Part shown: piece after piece, positions 1 to 5,098 of the stretch | How the letters are laid out: every line of letters begins with the position of its first letter | How positions within the stretch are numbered: position 1 is the first letter of the stretch | The notes under the pieces: model-generated | What the model was told of the DNA's origin: nothing | What the model saw: only the letters and a program-made list of their open reading frames with translations | Database searches by the model: none | Position numbers and translations under genes: made by a program | Origin: MKRK01 sp001896915 | GTDB lineage: Bacteria > Bacillota > Clostridia > Oscillospirales > Acutalibacteraceae | Reading direction: 5' to 3' | Length of the DNA: 16,123 nucleotides | Assembly (NCBI GenBank): GCA_937973935.1 | Contig: CALJJF010000213.1 | Coordinates: 1 to 16,123 of the forward strand

Positions 1-1
1 C

Positions 2-778
2 CATTTTGCCTATAACAGCGATATCAACACAGGTACACAGGGAACCATCATTGAATACAACGATGTTTACAATGCCGACCGGCTGACCCAGGACGGCGGT
101 GCGATATATACCTATAAGCGGAACGGTGCCGGCACCATCATCCGTAACAACTGGGTACACGGCTGTATGGCATTGGGCACCAGCGGTATTTATCTCGACA
201 ATGAATCAAAGAACTATATTGTTTATAAAAATGTAATTTGGGGTGTTCGGGAAAGCGGAATCGCCATGAATCTGGACAGTCTCAACAATAAAATATTCAA
301 CAACACGGTACTCGGCTATGGCGACAATGTGCAGGGCTGGCCCAAAAACTCAAACAACAGCATGAAAAATACGGAGTTCAGAAACAATATCTTCACCGGC
401 GGTGTGGATTATCTGAAGGGTACCAACGCACCAACCTTCGGCGTCAATCTGTTTGATCCAATGGCGCCCATTGATGATTATTTTGTTCCCGAACAAGGCA
501 GCACAGCAGTGGATACCGGCGAAATTATTCCGGGCTATGCAGACTATACAGGCGCCGCACCGGACATGGGTGCCTATGAATACGGCGGGGATTATTGGAT
601 TCCGGGTGCAGATTGGTCAGACGATGACCCGGTGGAGCAAACAAGCGCCACCACTTCCACCACGATGGGACCGACCACAACCACTACAGTGTTGACCAAA
701 GTACCGTGGGCGGAGCAGTCCCCACTGTCTTTACCACCCGCCCTGGGAACAATTCCGGCGATGTATTGTCCGTCATAG
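2..778 (+). CDS. Secreted right-handed beta-helix protein, 5' part (truncated by window edge, frameshifted at 3' end)
   Basis: The frame is open from base 2, so the start and any signal peptide lie upstream of the window. The visible residues are rich in Asn, Gly, Ile and Tyr, with the short repeated rungs of a parallel beta-helix (for example IIEYNDVYNA, GGAIYTY, GIYLDNESKN, NKIFNNTVLGY). The helix closes with GAAPDMGAYEYGG, a common C-terminal signature of extracellular beta-helix proteins such as polysaccharide lyases and glycosidases. A Thr-rich linker begins near 641. After it the frame loses sense and stops at TAG 776-778, while the +1 frame carries the continuation (706-2421), so these are two parts of one gene. 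Substrate and enzyme activity cannot be read from this part; a role in plant polysaccharide breakdown is inferred from the dockerin downstream. Confidence 0.8.
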   Translation, partial: HFAYNSDINTGTQGTIIEYNDVYNADRLTQDGGAIYTYKRNGAGTIIRNNWVHGCMALGTSGIYLDNESKNYIVYKNVIWGVRESGIAMNLDSLNNKIFNNTVLGYGDNVQGWPKNSNNSMKNTEFRNNIFTGGVDYLKGTNAPTFGVNLFDPMAPIDDYFVPEQGSTAVDTGEIIPGYADYTGAAPDMGAYEYGGDYWIPGADWSDDDPVEQTSATTSTTMGPTTTTTVLTKVPWAEQSPLSLPPALGTIPAMYCPS

Positions 779-2421
779 ACACGGCCTCCACCTTTGGCAG
801 CGGCAACGCCCTCAACCATTATGCCAATGCCCAGTACACAGGTCTTCGTATTCTGGTGGGCGGACAGAATGGTGTTCCCATTCCTTCGAATGCCGTTGGT
901 ATTCGGTTCAAGGTCAATGCGTCTTCCAATACATCCAACCACACCTACAAACTGGTTGCGTCCACCAACGAGTCAAACGATGCAACAGGCAGGGTGCTTG
1001 ACCATGTTGAGATCGGTGTGGGGCTTGTAGGAAAGTACTGGCACACGATCCAGTATCTGTTCCCGGCTACTTTTGCGCCCGCTGATTTACGTCAGCTGGT
1101 CATCCGCCCCGACGAAACCTATGGAAAGAATTATCAATATGATACCTTTGAGTGGGTTCTGGAAGATGCGCCTGTGATCACAGGGACATCAACCACATCA
1201 GGAACAACATCAACCACCACGACTACGACCACAACATCAACAACCAGCGGCTCAACCGTTTCCACCACACCGCCGTCAGGCTATCGCTTCGAAACCTTGG
1301 CTGATTTTGAGGACGGAACCTTCCATGCGCTCACAAACAGAAACGATTATGCGACCTTCGATGTGGCTGACGGAATGGGAGCAGGAGGATCAAAGGGTCT
1401 CAAGCTGACCTACAAATCCCTCACCTATTTGCCGGGCGAGGATATTTTCAACATCAATTTGACGGCGGCGCAAAGGGCGGACAGCTATGGGCTGAGGATC
1501 TGGCTGAAAGGACCTGCTGCAGATTTCAATCAGAAGCGAATTCGATATTATACCAATCATATCAATCCTTCCAAGACAGAAGAATACAGAACGGCGGACG
1601 TCACAATCACAGAAGAAGGCTCTTATTTCACCATCTATTGGGGGGATCAGACCACCTACAACATCTATCACAACGGAGCCTCTTCCTGGAACTATACGGC
1701 ACCGTCGATTTCACAAATGCAGTCCTCCTTATTGAAAATCGGGGTGCTGTTCAACCTGCCCATCGGCTCTCCCTCACAGGCTTTATATGTGGACGATATA
1801 GCGCTTTTGAAACCGTCACAGGAGCTGCCGCAAACCACAACGGTAACAACAGCGGGAAGCACGACGACCACGACCTCTACAACAGTTTCCACAACCACCA
1901 CAGTTTCCACAACCACCACGGTTTCCTCTATGCCAACTACCGTAATCACAACAACGCAGTCTACGACTCAATCTACAACACCGGATCAGGGATACCAAAA
2001 TCCGTTTTTCACAGGCAACGGGCTTTTGTGGGGACTGCAGGATAAAGCAAACGATGTCACAGACTTCGGTAGTGCCTTTCAACCTCAAGAAGGTGTGGAA
2101 ATCAAACTTTTTGATAAAAAGGGTAACCCCAAAACCAACGGACTTGTGGGAACAAGCACGAGGGTTGATATTATGAAAAACGGCAGCTTGTTGGACCGGC
2201 ATGTTGTAATTTTATACGGGGATTTGGACAGCGACGGAGCCATAACGGTAATTGATTTGTTGAAGCTAAAGAAAAAAATTCTCAACATGCCATTGGTCTT
2301 GAATGAATATGAGCTTCGTGCGGCAGATTGTGACCGCCGGGACGGCGAAGGCATAGATGGTATTGATTTGCTGGCAGTAAAGAGATATTTGCTGAAAATC
2401 GGGAGGATCAACCAAAACTAA
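706..2421 (+). CDS. Thr-linker / carbohydrate-binding-like / dockerin protein, 3' part of the frameshifted gene
   Basis: The frame is open from 628, but the first possible start, GTG 706, has no ribosome binding site and no signal peptide, so this is almost certainly the continuation of the gene at 2-778. Order of parts: a beta-sandwich-like domain (about 720-1165); a Thr/Ser linker (about 1186-1272); a second domain (about 1280-1825) that opens with ETLADFEDGT and ends with LYVDDIALL, typical of carbohydrate-binding jelly-rolls; a long Thr linker (about 1834-1986); a small module; and a type I dockerin. The dockerin's first calcium loop is canonical (DLDSDGAITVID, 2221-2256) and is followed by LLKLKKKIL. 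The second (2326-2367) is DCDRRDGEGIDGID, two residues longer than usual. A dockerin docks the enzyme to a cohesin on a scaffoldin or cell-surface protein. A terminator follows five bases after the stop. Confidence 0.82.
   Translation: MGGAVPTVFTTRPGNNSGDVLSVIDTASTFGSGNALNHYANAQYTGLRILVGGQNGVPIPSNAVGIRFKVNASSNTSNHTYKLVASTNESNDATGRVLDHVEIGVGLVGKYWHTIQYLFPATFAPADLRQLVIRPDETYGKNYQYDTFEWVLEDAPVITGTSTTSGTTSTTTTTTTTSTTSGSTVSTTPPSGYRFETLADFEDGTFHALTNRNDYATFDVADGMGAGGSKGLKLTYKSLTYLPGEDIFNINLTAAQRADSYGLRIWLKGPAADFNQKRIRYYTNHINPSKTEEYRTADVTITEEGSYFTIYWGDQTTYNIYHNGASSWNYTAPSISQMQSSLLKIGVLFNLPIGSPSQALYVDDIALLKPSQELPQTTTVTTAGSTTTTTSTTVSTTTTVSTTTTVSSMPTTVITTTQSTTQSTTPDQGYQNPFFTGNGLLWGLQDKANDVTDFGSAFQPQEGVEIKLFDKKGNPKTNGLVGTSTRVDIMKNGSLLDRHVVILYGDLDSDGAITVIDLLKLKKKILNMPLVLNEYELRAADCDRRDGEGIDGIDLLAVKRYLLKIGRINQN
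1883..1918 (+). repeat. 18-bp tandem repeat within the Thr-linker coding sequence
   Basis: The unit cagtttccacaaccacca occurs twice head to tail (1883-1900 and 1901-1918), and a third partial copy starts with one mismatch at 1919. It encodes VSTTTT units of the linker. Being in frame (18 = 6 codons), gain or loss of a unit would change linker length without breaking the gene. Confidence 0.9.
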
Positions 2422-2425
2422 AAAC

Positions 2426-2459
2426 AAACAGGATGCAGAAAAAACTGCATCCTGTTTTT
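2426..2459. terminator. Bidirectional rho-independent terminator
   Basis: A 13-bp perfect stem (arms 2426-2438 and 2445-2457) has a 6-base A loop. On the plus strand it ends in a T run (2455-2459) and it is preceded by an A-rich stretch that gives a T run on the minus strand. It serves the dockerin gene (+) and spmB (-), which converge here. Confidence 0.9.
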
Positions 2460-2489
2460 CTTATTTCGAAAGGCATTTTTTCAGATAGT

Positions 2490-3011
2490 TTAGGAAAAAA
2501 TAAAACCGCAAGCGACGGAGCTCATGATCATTGCGGCAAAATCCGCGGTGAAGGCCGCAATCAGCGTGTGGCGGATTTTACTGACGCCCACAGCACCGTA
2601 ATACACCGTGGTGGTATACACCGTGGTTTCACAGGAACCGCACATGACCGAAGCGATTCTGCCGGACATGGAATCGGGACCCACGGTGGCCAGGATTTTG
2701 TCCAGCATGGCGATGGCGCCGCCGGATGAAACCGGGCGGATGATGGCAATGGGAATTACATCCCGGGGAATATGCAAAAAGTTGGCGACAGGAGTCAATG
2801 AGCCGGTCATCACATCCAGTGCGCCGGAGGCTTTGAACATCTCCACCGCCGTAATCAAGCCGATTAAGGACGGAATGATTTTAATCATGGTTTTCAATCC
2901 GTCGGTTGCACCGTCAAGAAAGAGGTTAAACATATTTTCTGTGCGAAAGAGTCCCAGCAGGATGATACCCGCAATCATAAGGGGAAGCGCGTAGGAACCG
3001 ATTACATTCAT
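2490..3011 (-). CDS. spmB: Spore maturation protein B
   Basis: 173 residues, the usual size for SpmB, a polytopic membrane protein with a Gate (nucleoside-recognition) domain. Several hydrophobic segments are visible (about residues 4-20, 42-58, 85-105 and 140-172). The sequences IIPSLIGLITAVEMFKASGALD, split around an Ile/Gly-rich helix, and IIRPVSSGGAIAMLD followed by MCGSCETTVYTT, are characteristic of SpmB. In Bacillus, SpmA and SpmB are needed for spore core dehydration and heat resistance; the exact transport or signalling role is not established. It lies six bases downstream of spmA, clearly in one operon, and shares the bidirectional terminator at 2426-2459. The start ATG at 3009-3011 follows the spmA stop directly. 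Confidence 0.93.
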   Translation of the reverse strand: MNVIGSYALPLMIAGIILLGLFRTENMFNLFLDGATDGLKTMIKIIPSLIGLITAVEMFKASGALDVMTGSLTPVANFLHIPRDVIPIAIIRPVSSGGAIAMLDKILATVGPDSMSGRIASVMCGSCETTVYTTTVYYGAVGVSKIRHTLIAAFTADFAAMIMSSVACGFIFS

Positions 3012-3017
3012 GCTTTC

Positions 3018-3650
3018 TCATGCCTTTCCGGCAGCTGCCTGCAAGGCATCACCATTTTTCTCGTTTTTCAATTTTGCTTTGTGATGGTTCAAAATCAAAG
3101 CAAGGGTAATGCCCACCACCAGAGCGGACAGGGAAGCAATCCACACAGCGGGCATGATATCCATGGGGCTTTTGCTGCCGTGACGGGCACGCAGCACCGC
3201 AATCGTAGTGGGGATGATTTGTAAAGAAGCACTGTTCAGCACCACAAAAGTGACCATATGGTTACTGGCTGTGGTTTGCAACGGGTTTTCCTTTTGCAAA
3301 TGCTTCATGGCTTCGAGCCCAAAGGGTGTTGCAGCGTTGCCCAGCCCCAGAAGATTGGCAGAGATATTCATGGAAATTGCCCGTGCGGCTGGTCCCTTCG
3401 GGTCAAGACCGGGGAACAAAAAGCGGATAAAGGGTCCCAGCACTTTTCCGATGGCACCGGTGAGGCCCGCTTTGTCAGCAATCCGCATCAATCCCCCCCA
3501 TAAGCACATGGCTCCCGCAATGGTAAGACATATCTGGACAGATTGGTTACAGCCGGTAAAAACCGCTTCCGACAGCTGCGCCATCCGACCATTCAGCGCC
3601 GCGAAAAATACAGAAATCAAAATCATGCCCGACCATATGTAATTGATCAT
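3018..3650 (-). CDS. spmA: Spore maturation protein A
   Basis: 210 residues, close to the family norm. This is a membrane protein with a Gate domain and hydrophobic segments at the N terminus, around residues 40-55, in the middle, and near 165-185, then a short charged tail. Recognisable stretches are AMCLWGGLMRIADKAGLT, ISMNISANLLGLGNAATPFG and FVVLNSASLQIIPTT, all typical of SpmA. It acts with SpmB during spore maturation. The start at 3650 has a good ribosome binding site (GGAAGGA, about 6 bases upstream on the minus strand). It is first in the two-gene operon spmA-spmB. A possible sigma-E-like promoter lies 130-165 bases upstream, which would fit mother-cell expression as in Bacillus. Confidence 0.93.
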   Translation of the reverse strand: MINYIWSGMILISVFFAALNGRMAQLSEAVFTGCNQSVQICLTIAGAMCLWGGLMRIADKAGLTGAIGKVLGPFIRFLFPGLDPKGPAARAISMNISANLLGLGNAATPFGLEAMKHLQKENPLQTTASNHMVTFVVLNSASLQIIPTTIAVLRARHGSKSPMDIMPAVWIASLSALVVGITLALILNHHKAKLKNEKNGDALQAAAGKA

Positions 3651-3734
3651 AAGCGTCCTTCCCTTTCGTTTTTTATCTCTATACAGCTTCTATACAAAAT
3701 AAGCGGGGAATGTGAAAAGTGGAAAGGTGCCGAA

Positions 3735-3776
3735 TCTGCAAATGCAGACTTTTTATAATCCATTGGCACAGCCAAT
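3735..3776. repeat. Two short perfect inverted repeats in the spmA leader
   Basis: TCTGCA-AA-TGCAGA (3735-3748) and ATTGGC-ACA-GCCAAT (3762-3776) lie 14 bases apart, between the candidate spmA promoter and spmA. Each could form a 6-bp hairpin in the leader or be a protein-binding site. No function can be assigned. Confidence 0.45.
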
Positions 3777-3784
3777 CTCTTCTA

Positions 3785-3814
3785 AGTATATTCCGACGAA
3801 TGATAAGATATGAA
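3785..3814 (-). promoter_or_regulatory. Candidate sigma-E-type promoter for spmAB
   Basis: On the minus strand TTCATATC (3807-3814) is followed after exactly 14 bases by AATATACT (3785-3792). Compared with the Bacillus sigma-E pattern (GTCATATT, 13-15 bases, CATACAMT), each box matches at 6 of 8 positions. spmAB is sigma-E-dependent in B. subtilis. This is a pattern match only. Confidence 0.4.
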
Positions 3815-3818
3815 ACAG

Positions 3819-3849
3819 AAAAAACGCTGCCTATCAGGTAGGCAGCGTT
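3819..3849 (-). terminator. Rho-independent terminator of the small YtxH-like gene
   Basis: An 11-bp perfect stem (3823-3833 with 3839-3849) has a 5-base loop and on the minus strand is followed by a run of T from the A run at 3819-3824. It lies 18 bases after the stop codon at 3868. Confidence 0.88.
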
Positions 3850-3867
3850 GCAAATTACCATATGGAC

Positions 3868-4047
3868 TTATTTCATCATGAATTGAACGTTTTCAACGAA
3901 ATCGCCAACTGCTTTGATTGCTTTGCCGGCATTTTTCTTTATCCCTTTATTGCTTTTCATCAGCATACTTCCGGTTGCGGCAACTGCCATGCCGGCTACC
4001 ATACCGGTACCGACACCTTTGATAAAGCCCGATAAACCTCTTGACAT
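3868..4047 (-). CDS. Small YtxH-like glycine-rich protein of unknown function (59 aa)
   Basis: The frame is open further upstream (to 4170), but the ATG at 4045-4047 has a strong ribosome binding site (AGGAGG, 8 bases upstream) and begins a coherent protein, so the 59-residue form was chosen. It starts MSRGLSGFIKGVGTGMVAGM, a glycine-zipper-like hydrophobic segment (about residues 8-30), followed by a basic amphipathic part (KSNKGIKKNAGKAIKAVGDF). This resembles the YtxH-like small membrane-associated proteins common in Firmicutes, some of which are sporulation or stress proteins. It has its own terminator, and the terminator of the next gene upstream also isolates it, so it is probably a single-gene unit. 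The function is unknown. Confidence 0.7.
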   Translation of the reverse strand: MSRGLSGFIKGVGTGMVAGMAVAATGSMLMKSNKGIKKNAGKAIKAVGDFVENVQFMMK

Positions 4048-4150
4048 ATTTTTACCTCCTGTTTGTGTTTTCAAGATTATTATTCCCTGATATAAAAATA
4101 TAATCTGAAAAAAATTTACCAGTTTTGTTTCTGTTATGATTTTTTCCAAA

Positions 4151-4172
4151 CAAAAAGTGCCTTTCGGCACTT
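4151..4172 (-). terminator. Terminator overlapping the deacetylase stop codon
   Basis: AAGTGCC (4155-4161) pairs with GGCACTT (4166-4172) around a 4-base loop. On the minus strand the loop is a stable GAAA tetraloop and a T run follows. The upstream arm includes the first two bases (4171-4172) of the minus-strand stop triplet 4171-4173. Confidence 0.8.
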
Positions 4173-4974
4173 ATGGAGTGGTTGTTACGGTTTTTTCCTC
4201 GAGCTTACCTGTAGTGACGGGAATTTGTCTTCCCTCGTGATCGATTTCGTAATTTCCCTTGTGAATCTGCTGGGAAACGGGAACCAGCTTAAATCCGTCC
4301 GACTGCAGTTTTTCAATGATTTTCGGCAGCGCAGCGGGAGTATTCTTGGCGGCGTTGTGGAATAAAACGATAGAGCCGTTGGCTGCTTTCTTAGTCACAC
4401 GGTCATAGATCTGGTCAGCGGTTTTGTCTTTCCAGTCAAGGCTGTCAACATCCCACTGGATGCAGTACATCCCCATGTTGGTCAGGGTGTCGATCAGAGT
4501 GTTGTTATAATCTCCATAGGGCGGGCGGAACAAAATCGGTCGTTTCCCTGTCAGGGCTTCTATTTTATCGTTGCAGATTTTGATTTCCTCCGCTTGTTTT
4601 TCGGCAGATAACCGGGGCATATGGGGATGGGTCGCCGAATGGTTCTGGATTTCATGACCGGCTGCGGACAGAGCTTTCACCTCTTCCGGGAATTTATCCA
4701 CCCATTGTCCCACCACGAAAAAAGTCGCCTTCACCTTGTACCTGCCCAAAATATCAATCAGCAGATGGGTATCTTCCGCACCCCAGGCGGCATCAAAGGA
4801 CAGGGAGACGATTTTTTCTTTTTGTTCGGTGCAGTAAATGGGAAGCTTTTTGTTGCTTGCCAAGGCAAAAATGGCTTTGTCGCCGGTCAAAATCAAAACC
4901 AAGGATACCACCACGGCAATGGCGGCAATGCCAATGATCGATAAGCTTTTTTTCGTCAATACAATATATCTCAT
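4171..4974 (-). CDS. PdaB-like polysaccharide deacetylase (NodB domain), membrane-anchored or secreted
   Basis: 267 residues from the ATG at 4974, chosen because GAGGGGG lies 5 bases upstream and an N-terminal membrane segment follows at once (about residues 10-30); the frame is open to 5259 but without such signals. The NodB deacetylase motifs are in order: SFDAAWG (59-65), HSATH with metal-binding His112 and His116, RPPYGDY (150-156), WDVDSLDW (174-181) and LFHN with His206. The enzyme would remove acetyl groups from a cell-wall or spore-cortex glycan outside the membrane. Motif 1 has Ala62 where most family members have the second, metal-binding Asp; to my knowledge PdaB-type sporulation proteins show this form. 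Substrate unproven. The ribosome binding site sits in a hairpin (4980-5013). Confidence 0.88.
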   Translation of the reverse strand: MRYIVLTKKSLSIIGIAAIAVVVSLVLILTGDKAIFALASNKKLPIYCTEQKEKIVSLSFDAAWGAEDTHLLIDILGRYKVKATFFVVGQWVDKFPEEVKALSAAGHEIQNHSATHPHMPRLSAEKQAEEIKICNDKIEALTGKRPILFRPPYGDYNNTLIDTLTNMGMYCIQWDVDSLDWKDKTADQIYDRVTKKAANGSIVLFHNAAKNTPAALPKIIEKLQSDGFKLVPVSQQIHKGNYEIDHEGRQIPVTTGKLEEKTVTTTP

Positions 4975-4979
4975 AAAAT

Positions 4980-5013
4980 CCCCCTCACAACATATTGTTA
5001 TGCTGTGAGGGGG
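4980..5013 (-). promoter_or_regulatory. Hairpin that sequesters the deacetylase ribosome binding site
   Basis: A perfect 10-bp GC-rich stem (4980-4989 with 5004-5013) encloses a 14-base loop. On the minus strand the 3' arm is TGTGAGGGGG, which contains the whole Shine-Dalgarno sequence, and the start codon is 5 bases further on. In an mRNA that includes both arms, ribosome access would be blocked. It could also act as a weak terminator for the phosphorylase gene upstream, since four T follow shortly. The function is inferred. Confidence 0.6.
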
Positions 5014-5024
5014 CGTTTTTATAC
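4996..5024 (-). promoter_or_regulatory. Candidate forespore (sigma-G/F-like) promoter within the hairpin
   Basis: On the minus strand GTATA (5020-5024) is followed after 17 bases by CATAACA (4996-5002), close to the Bacillus sigma-G pattern (GHATR, 17-18 bases, CATWHTA). Transcription would begin near 4988-4990, giving a leader with only the 3' arm of the hairpin and a free ribosome binding site. This is a pattern match only. Confidence 0.35.
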
Positions 5025-5098
5025 CATATGCCAAAGGATTGCCATTTATTCGAAAAACAGTTGACATATCGTGAGTCCTATTTGCAGAAAAAACAGAA

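Noticed and set aside
3679..3861. A 60-codon minus-strand frame between spmA and the YtxH-like gene
   Set aside because: It includes terminator and leader sequence, with no ribosome binding site or recognisable protein.
4048..4170. Upstream extension of the YtxH-like gene
   Set aside because: The added residues are translated from an AT-rich leader that includes part of a terminator; AGGAGG marks the internal ATG.
4980..5020. The same hairpin as a plus-strand terminator (T run GTTTTT)
   Set aside because: No plus-strand gene lies upstream of it, so a terminator in that direction has no obvious purpose; overlap with the deacetylase ribosome binding site is the better explanation.
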